From an uncultured Glaciecola sp. (GTDB lineage Bacteria; Pseudomonadota; Gammaproteobacteria; Enterobacterales; Alteromonadaceae), in NCBI GenBank assembly GCA_937125395.1, contig CAKZLI010000057.1, positions 1 through 64,000 on the forward strand: 64,000 bases of DNA. The letters are read 5' to 3'. The notes under the pieces were generated by a model, which was given only the letters and a program-made list of their open reading frames with translations, made no database searches and was not told the DNA's origin. Positions 1-7,781 of this stretch are shown in pieces. How positions within the stretch are numbered: the stretch's first letter is position 1; each line of letters begins with the position of its first letter. A program made the translations under genes and the position numbers.

Positions 1-378
1 AACTCTCACCATACTAGTATCCAATATCGCTTGAATGCCAAACGCTCGAACAAAACGCCTAAGTTTTTGATGCCTTTTAACGATAGTCACCACAATAACA
101 CCGTGCCGTTGCCCTTCGCATTTACCGATTATTTGCAGCTTATCACTGATACGATGAATGCAGAGAGTAATAACGATACCTGCAAAGTCCCAAAGCTTCC
201 TAACCGCTTGCTAAGTAAGCTTGGAATGACAAAAGAGAACTGGCAGCTAGTAACTAGTAATTTTGAAACACTTTTTACTGGGCCTGTCGGTTGCCCCGAG
301 ATGATGGAGAATTTCGCCAAATGCTGCCAAAGAGCATGTCGTCCAAACGTTGCAAATGCCCAAAGGTATCTGTCGTGA
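1..378 (+). pseudogene. C-terminal part of a RayT-like (REP-associated tyrosine) transposase, cut by the window edge
   Basis: The reading frame is open from base 1, so the listed TTG start at 31 is probably internal. The visible residues (FAFTDYLQLI, then a spaced W-x6-FETLF-x2-PVG block and a basic RPNVANAQRY tail) resemble the C-terminal accessory region of Y1/REP-associated transposases, which mobilise short palindromic repeats. The catalytic HUH domain would lie upstream, outside the window, so I cannot say whether the gene is intact. Five GTGTCTGTCC motifs within the next 3 kb are candidate cognate repeats. Family assignment is by remembered pattern and is moderate. Confidence 0.5.
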
Positions 379-407
379 ACCTCTAACGCCATTGCAAAAG
401 TACTTGG

Positions 408-1346
408 CTAAATATCGGCTTGGCGTGCAAGCACATCAACAATGTCCTGAGATTTCGTTAGGCGCCTTATGTCGTTGAACAGAACTTCAGCTTCAGGGTA
501 TTGTCTTTTCAGATAGCCGCACCATTGCTTAATTCGGTTGGGGTAATATTTGCCCTTATCACCAAAAATTTCGTAGCCAGAGTACTGAATCAGCAAAGCA
601 GCCAGTTCAGACCATGGCATAGGTGCTATACCCTCTTTAATACTCAGCGCCAAATTAGGCATTGCCAATGCACCTCGTCCAATCATAAGGTTGGTACACT
701 CTGATTGGCTCTGACATCGCTTAGCGTCTTCAGCGTTCCAAATTTCACCATTTGCAACAAGTGGAATATCGGTGTGTTGCTTGATCTTCGCTATCCAGTC
801 CCAATAAGCCGGTGGTTTATATCCCTCCGTTTTGGTCCGCGCATGAACAACGAGCTCAGAAGCGCCCGCTTCAGTGATAGCTATAGCATTCTCGATAGCT
901 AAAGATTTGTCTTCAAAACCTAGTCTGATTTTGGCTGAAACTGGGATTTCTGCAGGAACAGCATCCCTTACAGCTTTCACAATGTCATAAAGGGTTTGGG
1001 TTTCTTTCAACAAAACCGCCCCGCCCTTACTTTTATTAACTGTTTTGGCAGGGCAACCAAAATTAAGGTCGACACCAGGAGAGCCCAGTTCTATTGCTGT
1101 TTGTGCATTCTCTGCAAGCCACTGTGGATGTTGTCCTAATAATTGAACTCGGACAGGCACACCTGCCGGAGTTTTGCCATCATTATGAAGCTCAGGGCAA
1201 AGTCTATAAAACGTTTTCTTTGGTAATTTTTGATCGACAACTCTTACAAATTCAGTAACGCACTGATCGAAACCACCCACGCGAGTGAGCATATCTCTCA
1301 TTAAGTGGTCGACAACGCCCTCCATAGGGGCAAGCATTACTTTCAT
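408..1346 (-). CDS. dusC: tRNA-dihydrouridine(16) synthase DusC
   Basis: FMN-dependent enzyme that reduces U16 in the tRNA D-loop to dihydrouridine using NADPH; cytosolic. The 312-residue length matches DusC. It starts MLAPMEGVVD, carries the catalytic cysteine in NFGCPAKTVNKSKGG (Cys98), and has the TIM-barrel flavin motifs VVHARTKTEGY, VANGEIW and MIGRGAL. The RVQLLGQHPQWLAENA segment separates it from DusA and DusB. It stands alone, convergent with the transposase fragment. Start ATG at 1346. Confidence 0.95.
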   Translation of the reverse strand: MKVMLAPMEGVVDHLMRDMLTRVGGFDQCVTEFVRVVDQKLPKKTFYRLCPELHNDGKTPAGVPVRVQLLGQHPQWLAENAQTAIELGSPGVDLNFGCPAKTVNKSKGGAVLLKETQTLYDIVKAVRDAVPAEIPVSAKIRLGFEDKSLAIENAIAITEAGASELVVHARTKTEGYKPPAYWDWIAKIKQHTDIPLVANGEIWNAEDAKRCQSQSECTNLMIGRGALAMPNLALSIKEGIAPMPWSELAALLIQYSGYEIFGDKGKYYPNRIKQWCGYLKRQYPEAEVLFNDIRRLTKSQDIVDVLARQADI

Positions 1347-1629
1347 TGCAAACGTCTCAGATTAATAGAACATAAAATTGGCGCGGGAGTTTAGCAAAAA
1401 GCACTTATATCAGCCAGGCTTTGATGCTTAGTTTTTCAACTTCTGTGACTGTCTATTTAAGGTGCATTTAAGGTGGTTTTAAATTGCAGCTATTTAAATT
1501 TAGTAAGTGTCTGTCCGCTAGACACTTTAATTCATGTGGGAGTGATGCAGGCTTCTAATTCTATACGAATAGAAAAACTTGTGTGTCTGTCCGTTTGTAG
1601 AGAAATTTTGATAGAAATCCGCACTTAGC
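1347..1629. other. Intergenic spacer with two GTGTCTGTCC motifs
   Basis: No coding frame is convincing here. The spacer holds one perfect 8-bp inverted repeat built on the GTGTCTGTCC motif (1505-1527) and a second copy of the motif (1583-1592). No clear promoter or T-tailed terminator was found. Confidence 0.6.
1505..1527. repeat. Palindromic GTGTCTGTCC element (AAGTGTCT / AGACACTT)
   Basis: Perfect 8-bp inverted repeat around a 7-nt loop, containing GTGTCTGTCC at 1507-1516. The same decamer recurs at 1583-1592, 1963-1972, 3221-3230 and 3285-3294. Clustering next to a RayT-like transposase remnant suggests a REP-like element, but the link is inference. Confidence 0.5.
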
Positions 1630-1818
1630 CTATTTACGAGGCTGTAACTGGGTAGCGGCTTCCTTTTCTAAATTTTCAAGGCGAGTGAATACGGCCTTCT
1701 TTTGATTATCGGTGTATGTCCGCCAATTAATGATTTCTTCAATCGTACGTTTACACCCAATGCAAATGTCTTCTTCGGTTAATTTGCACAAGGCTACACA
1801 GGGGGAAATTAAGTTCAT
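1630..1818 (-). CDS. DUF1289 small cysteine protein
   Basis: A 62-residue protein with the DUF1289 pattern: SPCVALCKL, then ICIGCKRTIEEI and NW. Four cysteines in two clusters (C-x3-C and C-x2-C) suggest metal or Fe-S binding, although the family's function is not established. Such genes are widespread in proteobacteria, often near redox or amino-acid genes. The start overlaps the stop of the upstream 73-residue ORF by 4 nt, so the two are probably translationally coupled. Confidence 0.85.
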   Translation of the reverse strand: MNLISPCVALCKLTEEDICIGCKRTIEEIINWRTYTDNQKKAVFTRLENLEKEAATQLQPRK

Positions 1819-2036
1819 AAAGCTTCTGTTTTATCCAGACCGTCTTTTTTACTCTGTACTCGCGAAGCTGCGATAGCTGCCATTGTAGTTTCTGATAGCT
1901 CTTTATTGGACCACAAACAAACATGACAACCAAAGCGCGATTCAAGATATGAGGAAAACTCAGTGTCTGTCCCACAGTCATACCTCACTAAATTTTGCTT
2001 TTTACCGTCGTAAATAACCGCAGAATAAGTAAACAC
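1815..2036 (-). CDS. Small hypothetical protein, 73 aa, coupled to DUF1289
   Basis: I do not recognise this protein. The ORF track starts at 2063, but AGGAGG lies six bases before a GTG at 2036, so I place the start there. The product begins MFTYSAVIYDGKKQ and contains CGTDTEFSSYLESRFGCHVC with three cysteines. The GTGTCTGTCC decamer falls inside the gene (1963-1972, encoding the CGTDTE part). The Shine-Dalgarno lies in the 3' arm of a 7-bp hairpin (2040-2061), so initiation may depend on unfolding. The 3' end overlaps the DUF1289 gene by 4 nt. Confidence 0.6.
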   Translation of the reverse strand: MFTYSAVIYDGKKQNLVRYDCGTDTEFSSYLESRFGCHVCLWSNKELSETTMAAIAASRVQSKKDGLDKTEAL

Positions 2037-2039
2037 AAA

Positions 2040-2061
2040 GAGCCTCCTAAAAAAGAGGCTC
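2040..2061 (-). promoter_or_regulatory. Hairpin enclosing the Shine-Dalgarno of the 73-aa ORF
   Basis: GAGCCTC and GAGGCTC pair perfectly (7 bp) around an 8-nt T-rich loop. On the minus strand the right arm contains GGAGG just before the GTG start. It could sequester the ribosome binding site, or act as a weak terminator for the upstream M14 gene with the short T tract in its loop. Confidence 0.4.
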
Positions 2062-2095
2062 AAATATACATCTAGACGTCTAAACGTTCAAGCGT

Positions 2096-3001
2096 CTAAT
2101 TTAAATAATCGAGTGCAGCGCAAATTGCGGCCACCTGAGCATCATTGCAATTCTCGGGTGTCGCATTATCGCTATCGGGATAGACTTCTGTGGTTGTGAC
2201 GTACTTAGCATCTGTCATACCTCCACAAAGGTACAACGACTTCTTGTCATAGCAAATTACACCTTCACTCACCACATCTGCACCTATAATCTTTCCGTTT
2301 TCATCGGCCGGTGCGATATGCGTTACTTTTTTCACAGCCTCAATAACTGCTTTTTGAAACTCTATTTGGGGGCTTGGAGTATTAGCAACCGTATAGAAAC
2401 CATCTGGAATGTTCCAGTTATCATGGATCACCCCATCCCGCGCAGCCAGTGCTGGTCTAAACTCACTATTGTCCGTGTCTGTCGTTTCATGCAAATCAAT
2501 ATGAAGCGTAAGAGATAACGCTAAGTCAGATACTAATTGCATAAGCTGAGCAGACTCAGGTGCAGGAGAATCGCTGTAAAACGAGCGATTCGGATCTAAT
2601 GCCATTGGGTTCCATCGATTTATCGACTCGTATCCCCAGGGACTTACACATGGCACCACAACTATATTTACTTGCTCCGCGTACTGAGCCAACTTTGTTT
2701 CAATAAATTGAAGCGCTCCTTGCACACCACTGGTTTCATAGCCGTGAACACCGCCTGTAACGAGTGCAGACGGCTTTTCAGCGTCAAAACTCTTGGGAAT
2801 GACAACATATAGTGGGTAACGCGCTGTATCATAAGGAAGTGCGCCATACTGCTTTAACTCAAAGCCTTCAGGGATAATGTTGAAGAGTTTATTAAGTACT
2901 TCTTCCTGATAACTTCTTTTCACAGTCTGCTGTGCTTTCCATTGGGCTTTTTCTTTTTCGCCCCACGGCTCACCAGGAGTTCCAATTGGATAATTCTGCA
3001 T
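2096..3001 (-). CDS. M14-family zinc carboxypeptidase / deacylase-like protein
   Basis: A 301-residue cytosolic protein without a signal peptide. GGVHGYETSG supplies the H-x2-E zinc pair and TLHIDLHET the third histidine, as in M14 carboxypeptidases and succinylglutamate-desuccinylase-like enzymes. NRWNPMALDPNR matches the substrate-carboxylate-binding NR segment. Substrate unknown. It stands upstream of the 73-aa/DUF1289 pair on the same strand with a 59-bp gap that includes the hairpin, so co-transcription is possible. Confidence 0.8.
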   Translation of the reverse strand: MQNYPIGTPGEPWGEKEKAQWKAQQTVKRSYQEEVLNKLFNIIPEGFELKQYGALPYDTARYPLYVVIPKSFDAEKPSALVTGGVHGYETSGVQGALQFIETKLAQYAEQVNIVVVPCVSPWGYESINRWNPMALDPNRSFYSDSPAPESAQLMQLVSDLALSLTLHIDLHETTDTDNSEFRPALAARDGVIHDNWNIPDGFYTVANTPSPQIEFQKAVIEAVKKVTHIAPADENGKIIGADVVSEGVICYDKKSLYLCGGMTDAKYVTTTEVYPDSDNATPENCNDAQVAAICAALDYLN

Positions 3002-3316
3002 ATAACACCTCTTTTGTATTTTTTAGATCATAACAGTTCAACAAGCTCACGTATCTATCACACAAAAGTTTCTTAAAGGGTTGTGACATGAGTTCTTTAC
3101 GCATTGAACCTCTGAAAAGTACTTGCGCGAAGGTGTTGACGCCTCTTTTGTAAGAATTGCAAATTCCGATAAAAATGATCGGTGTATGTCTAGGTAGATG
3201 GTTTAAAGAGGGAAAGAAGAGTGTCTGTCCACTGAAGCTTTCTTAAGATGGCTTTGCATCTATTTGCTTACAGATTTAATTGCAGTGTCTGTCCACAAAG
3301 TTTTAAGCCAGAAACA
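3002..3316. other. Intergenic region with two GTGTCTGTCC motifs, no gene
   Basis: Between the M14 gene and the tRNA cluster I see no coding frame. Decamers GTGTCTGTCC occur at 3221-3230 and 3285-3294, and a related ATCGGTGTATGTC lies near 3179. The M14 promoter should lie in the first 100 bases, but no strong box stands out. Confidence 0.5.
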
Positions 3317-3345
3317 AAAAAACCAGCCGAATGGCTGGTTTTTTC
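3317..3345. terminator. Bidirectional Rho-independent terminator
   Basis: AACCAGCC-GAAT-GGCTGGTT hairpin with an A tract before and a T tract after it. It closes the minus-strand tRNA-Glu/tRNA-Ala transcript. Confidence 0.85.
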
Positions 3346-3349
3346 GAAA

Positions 3350-3425
3350 TGGCGTCCCCTAGGGGATTCGAACCCCTGTTACCGCCGTGAAAGGGCGGTG
3401 TCCTAGGCCTCTAGACGAAGGGGAC
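3350..3425 (-). tRNA. tRNA-Glu (TTC)
   Basis: Reverse complement GTCCCCTTCGTCTAGAGG...folds as a 76-nt cloverleaf with anticodon loop CTTTCAC (anticodon UUC), T-arm GGTTCGAATCC and encoded CCA. It is followed by the terminator at 3317-3345 and preceded by tRNA-Ala. Confidence 0.97.
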
Positions 3426-3528
3426 AGAAACTTTTACATTCCTGTTAGATTATCAAGGTATCTATATAGATACTAATTTAATCCAACCTAGGGCAAACAC
3501 GAATGCTTGCGATGCTACCGGCATGATT

Positions 3529-3604
3529 TGGTGGAGCCAGGCGGGATCGAACCGCCGACCTCTTGCGTGCCACGCAAGCGCTCTCCCAGCTGAGCTATGG
3601 CCCC
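3529..3604 (-). tRNA. tRNA-Ala (GGC)
   Basis: Reverse complement GGGGCCATAGCTCAGCTGGG...with anticodon loop GTGGCAC (anticodon GGC), T-arm GGTTCGATCCC and encoded CCA. Just upstream of tRNA-Glu on the same strand and downstream of gltX, a gltX/tRNA-Ala neighbourhood known from other gammaproteobacteria. Confidence 0.97.
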
Positions 3605-3695
3605 ATCATGTAAACTGGAGTACCATATTTAGTGCTACAGTTCCGTGACAGCGAGCGCATTTTAGGCAGAGAGCCGTTTGATGTCAACGCTTTAT

Positions 3696-5105
3696 TTAAG
3701 AATTCTCTCTGTTTGCTATAAATTCAAGCGCTTTGTCGATTCTTTCACCTATAACGTGCTGTTCAAGCAATACTAAGGTGACATCCAAGGACGGTGAATT
3801 ACCAGAACCGGTCGCAGCAACACGCAATGGCATCCCTACTTTGCCCATACCCACTGCTAATGTTTCGGCTGTAGCATTAATTGCTGCTTGAATTGCATCT
3901 GATGACCACTCATTGAGTGCTAATAAATTATCTTTTACTAACAACAGGGCTTCTTTAGCAACTGGGCGTAAATGTTTTTTGGCCGCATTAGCATCAAATT
4001 CAGCAAAATCTTGATAAAAATACGTACTGATTTCTGCCATTTCTTTTAATGTTTTGACTCGATCAGCTTGTATCGAAACAATATCGGCTAATGCCGGTCC
4101 TTGGTCGGTATTAATCTGCATTTGCGCAAAATGCCATGCTAATGGATCTGTCACTTCTTGTACCGGCAACGTTTTCATATAATGTTGATTCAACCAGACG
4201 AGTTTTTCGGTATTAAAGGCAGACGCAGATTTACTGATATTACTCAATGAAAAATGCTCAATCATCTCATCGACACTAAATACTTCTTGATCACCATGTG
4301 ACCAACCCAAGCGGACCAGGTAATTAAGTAATGCTTGCGGTAAATAACCTTCATCGCGATATTGCATGACGCTGACAGCGCCATGACGTTTAGAGAGTTT
4401 TTTACCATCATCACCAAGGATCATAGAAACATGCGCATATTCAGGGATAGGAGCACCGAGTGCATGCAGTATATTGATCTGACGTGGGGTATTGTTGATA
4501 TGATCTTCACCACGGACCACATGCGTAATACCCATATCCCAATCATCGACTACAACACAGAAATTGTATGTGGGCGCACCATCAGTACGCATAATAATCA
4601 AATCATCCAGCTCAGTATTACTAATAGTAATATCACCGCGGATATGATCATTGATCACCACCTCACCCTCTAGCGGGTTTTTAAAACGCACGACATAAGG
4701 TGCAGCAACAGGATGATCAGTCCGATCTCGCCATGTACCTGGATAACGTGGTTTTTCGCCTGCCGCTTCTTGAGCTTCTCGAATACTATCTAGCTCTGCA
4801 ACACTCATGAAGCATTTATAAGCCTTACCTTCGTCTAAAAGTTGTTGCACTAACGCTTTGTAACGATCAAACCGGTCTGTTTGATAGATTGGGCCAACAT
4901 CATGGGTTAAACCTAACCATGTCATGCCATCCAAAATCGCTTGTTTGGCATCATCTGTTGAGCGTTCAATATCGGTATCTTCAATTCGCAATACGAATTG
5001 ACCGCCTTGGCTTTTGGCAAATAACCAAGAATATAATGCTGTGCGCGCGCCGCCCACATGGAGATAGCCGGTAGGGCTAGGTGCAAATCGAGTAACTACA
5101 GACAT
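3696..5105 (-). CDS. gltX: Glutamyl-tRNA synthetase
   Basis: Class I synthetase charging tRNA-Glu; cytosolic. The ORF track begins at a TTG (5123), but ATG at 5105 with AGGA six bases upstream gives [13 protein letters not shown] and 469 residues, close to the E. coli length. The HIGH-equivalent is YLHVGG (residues 14-19) and the KMSKS-equivalent is KKLSKRHG. In the zinc region the usual C-x-C and C-x-H ligands are replaced (KCFMS, YPGTWRD), so this enzyme probably lacks the structural zinc of the E. coli protein. The charging substrate, tRNA-Glu, is encoded just downstream. Confidence 0.97.
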   Translation of the reverse strand: MSVVTRFAPSPTGYLHVGGARTALYSWLFAKSQGGQFVLRIEDTDIERSTDDAKQAILDGMTWLGLTHDVGPIYQTDRFDRYKALVQQLLDEGKAYKCFMSVAELDSIREAQEAAGEKPRYPGTWRDRTDHPVAAPYVVRFKNPLEGEVVINDHIRGDITISNTELDDLIIMRTDGAPTYNFCVVVDDWDMGITHVVRGEDHINNTPRQINILHALGAPIPEYAHVSMILGDDGKKLSKRHGAVSVMQYRDEGYLPQALLNYLVRLGWSHGDQEVFSVDEMIEHFSLSNISKSASAFNTEKLVWLNQHYMKTLPVQEVTDPLAWHFAQMQINTDQGPALADIVSIQADRVKTLKEMAEISTYFYQDFAEFDANAAKKHLRPVAKEALLLVKDNLLALNEWSSDAIQAAINATAETLAVGMGKVGMPLRVAATGSGNSPSLDVTLVLLEQHVIGERIDKALEFIANRENS

Positions 5106-5246
5106 GGTGCTTCCTAATGACAAAGTTTGATGGGGCGCATTTTAACAGAATACAAAGCGAATTAAACAAAGATATTAAGCTACTTTAGGTCTGTATGATT
5201 AAAACTAAAGCAATTGGATTAAAATATACACATTTAAAAGAAATTA

Positions 5247-5274
5247 TTGACACCCGCTCTTTGATCCCTATAAT
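5247..5274 (+). promoter_or_regulatory. Sigma-70 promoter of tRNA-Val copy 1
   Basis: TTGACA and TATAAT separated by 16 bp, both perfect consensus, about 40 bp upstream of the tRNA. Confidence 0.85.
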
Positions 5275-5315
5275 ACGCCTCACTTGCTCTTCAGCAGCAA
5301 GGTTTTTAAAGATAC

Positions 5316-5391
5316 GGTCGCTTAGCTCAGTTGGGAGAGCATCGCCCTTACAAGGCGAGGGTCACTGGTTCAAGCCCAGTAGCGACCACCA
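5316..5391 (+). tRNA. tRNA-Val (TAC), copy 1
   Basis: GGTCGCTTAGCTCAGTTGGG...anticodon loop CTTACAA (anticodon UAC), T-arm GGTTCAAGCCC, encoded CCA, 76 nt. It is identical to the copy at 11010-11085. A near-identical spacer and a scrambled 3'-tRNA fragment follow both copies. Confidence 0.97.
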
Positions 5392-5396
5392 TCTTA

Positions 5397-5488
5397 CTCA
5401 CACATCATCCACTATTAATACGACACACACTGGTTCAAGTCTTTCCGACCGAGCCGCAGTAGCGACCACCATCTTATCCCCTTATAAA
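5397..5488 (+). repeat. Spacer plus scrambled tRNA-Val 3' fragment, copy 1
   Basis: Contains CATCATCCACTATTAATACG, then CTGGTTCAAG and AGTAGCGACCACCA, which are T-arm and acceptor pieces of tRNA-Val joined by an unrelated 18-nt segment. The block of about 90 bp recurs almost unchanged at 11094-11183. It cannot form a complete tRNA. ORF 5195-5506 of the track runs through the tRNA and this repeat and is not a gene. Confidence 0.8.
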
Positions 5489-5662
5489 TCAAATACATTT
5501 CCCTAACTCAGTAATTTATACCCGTATTATCAATCGCTAGTAAAAGTCACGTTGAAACAACGAACCTTGTGCTCTGTAGTAATTTTTACTTCACTCTTAA
5601 CTTTAGATACTATGCTCTAAAATAAGACGCAATCTTGAAATATTTCAACATAGGCAGGACTC

Positions 5663-6076
5663 ATGTCACAAACTACTCGCGGACGCATTACGACTCGAAC
5701 GATAGCAATGCCGGGCGATACCAATCCCTCAGGCGATATTTTTGGTGGATGGGTGTTATCGCAAATGGATATTGCGGCTGGTATCTGCGCAGGTCAGCGC
5801 GCGCAGAGTCGAGTTGTCACTGTATCCGTTGATAAAATGAGTTTCATTCGACCGGTTAAGGTGGGTGATATCTTGGGTATATATACCGAAGTTGATAGTG
5901 TCGGCAAAACTTCCATTAATGTGCATATTGAAGCATGGGTTAGACGTGATCGCATTGGTCTTCGTGAAAAAGTCACCGAAGCTAAATTTAAGTTCGTTGC
6001 AGTCAATGATGATGGTAAGCCTATTCCGTTACCGGTATTTGAAGATTTACCATCATATGTGTCGCAGATACAATAA
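5663..6076 (+). CDS. yciA: Hotdog-fold acyl-CoA thioesterase, YciA family
   Basis: A 137-residue cytosolic thioesterase hydrolysing acyl-CoAs to free acid and CoA. The family signature AMPGDTNPSGDIFGGWVLSQMD is evident (the D of GDTNPSGDIFGG is the catalytic acid), followed by DKMSFIRPVKVGD. Length is typical of YciA. ATG 5663 follows AGGACTC. A spermidine-synthase-fold gene starts 20 bp downstream on the same strand, so the two may be co-transcribed. Confidence 0.92.
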   Translation: MSQTTRGRITTRTIAMPGDTNPSGDIFGGWVLSQMDIAAGICAGQRAQSRVVTVSVDKMSFIRPVKVGDILGIYTEVDSVGKTSINVHIEAWVRRDRIGLREKVTEAKFKFVAVNDDGKPIPLPVFEDLPSYVSQIQ

Positions 6077-6096
6077 TACTTACTTTAGGATGCACT

Positions 6097-6774
6097 ATGA
6101 CACCATGGGTTAAACTCGGCACAGCACAAATTCCAAACAATGGTGGTGAGTTAAATTTTTCACGACGCGGCGAAGAGTTTTCGATCCGATTATCCGGTAT
6201 TCGCGGTGAACTGATGAATAGTCGAGTGTATAATTCTGAACAAGAACTGGCTCAATTAGGCTGTGCTTATCTCAAATCCACACCTAATGCACATGTTTTA
6301 GTTGGTGGTTTGGGTATGGGTTATACGCTAGCAGCAGCGCTCAAAGCAGTGACACCAAGTTCAACTGTCACGGTTGCAGAACTTATTCCTGAAGTGCATC
6401 AATGGAATCAAGGACCACTCGGAAAATGTGCGAACAATCCATTACAAGATCCTCGCACCAAAGTACAAATTGGCGATGTAAAACTACTTTTGAACACGCA
6501 AACCCCCACTTATAATGCGATTTTATTGGATGTCGATAATGGGCCTGAAGGGCTAACGCATTCAGATAACAATTGGATCTACTCAGAAGCCGGATTAAAG
6601 GATATATACCAAGTACTTCGCCCCGGCGGCATGTTAGCGATTTGGTCTGCTGGGCCGGATTACTTGTTTACTGTCCGTCTCAAAAAAGCGGGGTATGAGG
6701 TGCGTACACAAATTGCACGATCTCGCAAAGGTAAAGGCAGCAAGCATACTATTTTTTTAGCACGTAAGGTTTAA
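6097..6774 (+). CDS. Spermidine-synthase-fold (Rossmann methyltransferase-like) protein
   Basis: A 225-residue protein with the SAM/dcSAM-binding Rossmann motif VLVGGLGMGYTLAAAL, acidic VAELIPEV after strand 2, and ILLDVDNGPEG in the active-site position. It lacks the N-terminal beta-domain of true spermidine synthases, so polyamine synthesis is doubtful. Many proteobacteria carry such short SpeE-like proteins of unknown function. It follows yciA closely. Confidence 0.75.
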   Translation: MTPWVKLGTAQIPNNGGELNFSRRGEEFSIRLSGIRGELMNSRVYNSEQELAQLGCAYLKSTPNAHVLVGGLGMGYTLAAALKAVTPSSTVTVAELIPEVHQWNQGPLGKCANNPLQDPRTKVQIGDVKLLLNTQTPTYNAILLDVDNGPEGLTHSDNNWIYSEAGLKDIYQVLRPGGMLAIWSAGPDYLFTVRLKKAGYEVRTQIARSRKGKGSKHTIFLARKV

Positions 6775-6872
6775 CAATTGTAGAAAGTACCAGAAATATA
6801 TTCATGTATGAAAGTTTCTTCCTCAACATAAGGTCTATATCTACTCAATCACTCTCAATACATGGATTTATT

Positions 6873-6959
6873 ATGCAACGCTTACTCGCTCTGACACTAT
6901 TGCTGTTTTCTTTTACTACCTTGGCCAATGATATTTATCCTCAAAAAGTTAATTTTTAA
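6873..6959 (+). CDS. Tiny ORF with signal peptide, likely gene remnant
   Basis: ATG at 6873 encodes 28 residues: MQRLLALTLLLFSFTTLAND plus eight more, a classic Sec signal peptide with A-x-A-like cleavage site, then stop. The +1 frame after the stop reads QSDCAATAYNYSLKPTYW, which looks like mature secreted-protein sequence, so a frameshift near 6955 may have broken a longer gene. Too short for the ORF track. Function unknown. Confidence 0.3.
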   Translation: MQRLLALTLLLFSFTTLANDIYPQKVNF

Positions 6960-7025
6960 AAGCAATCCGATTGTGCTGCCACTGCGTATAACTATTCATT
7001 AAAACCAACTTATTGGATATTAATT

Positions 7026-7673
7026 ATGCGTAGTTTTCTTGTTTCTTTTTTTATAATGTTAGGTTGTATTCACACTATGAGTATCGCGTCTGAGTCTGAA
7101 GTAGATAACTCTGCACCGCCTATGTACAAAGGTACTGAAACTCTTGCCTATCGTGTTATTGAGCAACTCAGTGATGATATCGAGATCCGTCAATACCCTG
7201 CAACGGTAAAAGTCTCAGCGCTTGCTAGCGGAGAAAATAACGCTTTTCGTCAATTATTCAAATACATCTCTGGCGCAAATACAGTCAAGACTCAGATTGC
7301 AATGACTGCACCTGTAGAGATGTCCAAACAAACATCTACCGCAATAGCCATGACGACACCGGTTGAAATGCAACAGCAAGATGGTCAACAGCTCATGAGT
7401 TTTTTCTTGCCGGCAATGTATGATGCAGCCACTGCACCAAAACCAACCGGACCAGGTGTGTTTTTAACGCCTGTACCGGCTAAGAAAATGGCCGTTATTC
7501 GCTTTTCAGGTTTACGTGGCGATAGTAAAGTCGCTAACAAAACCGAACAACTGCGTAGTGCATTAAATACAACCAATTATCAAATTATTGCTGCGCCTGT
7601 CATCATGGGCTATGACGCTCCCTGGACACTGTGGTTCAATCGACGCAATGAAGTGATGTTCGAAATTCAATAA
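7026..7673 (+). CDS. SOUL-family haem-binding-like exported protein
   Basis: A 215-residue protein with an N-terminal signal peptide (hydrophobic residues 4-18, cleavage near SIAS). The mature part has SOUL/HBP features: YRVIEQLSDDIEIRQYPA, repeated IAMTAPVEM / IAMTTPVEM, VIRFSG and the terminal YDAPWTLWFNRRNEVMFEI. SOUL proteins bind haem or porphyrins in eukaryotes; the bacterial role is unclear. Single gene. Confidence 0.88.
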   Translation: MRSFLVSFFIMLGCIHTMSIASESEVDNSAPPMYKGTETLAYRVIEQLSDDIEIRQYPATVKVSALASGENNAFRQLFKYISGANTVKTQIAMTAPVEMSKQTSTAIAMTTPVEMQQQDGQQLMSFFLPAMYDAATAPKPTGPGVFLTPVPAKKMAVIRFSGLRGDSKVANKTEQLRSALNTTNYQIIAAPVIMGYDAPWTLWFNRRNEVMFEIQ

Positions 7674-7679
7674 TCATAA

Positions 7680-7715
7680 CATCCTCGGCCTTTTATAAGA
7701 CTAAAGGCTAGGATG
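7680..7715. terminator. Possible stem-loop terminator after the SOUL gene
   Basis: CATCCTCGGCCTTTT pairs with AAAGGCTAGGATG with one bulge. There is no strong T tract, so the call is weak. Confidence 0.35.
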
Positions 7716-7781
7716 CCTTCACCGCGCCTTATAGGTAAATTAAACCCCTTGCTAATTCTATTTCATAATACGTAGCCATTC

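Noticed and set aside
129-392. ORF of 87 aa on the minus strand
   Set aside because: Antisense shadow of the transposase C-terminus; no Shine-Dalgarno and no family resemblance.
5195-5506. ORF of 103 aa on the plus strand
   Set aside because: It reads straight through tRNA-Val and the scrambled tRNA fragment; residues such as RSLSSVGRASPLQGEGHWFK are translated tRNA sequence.
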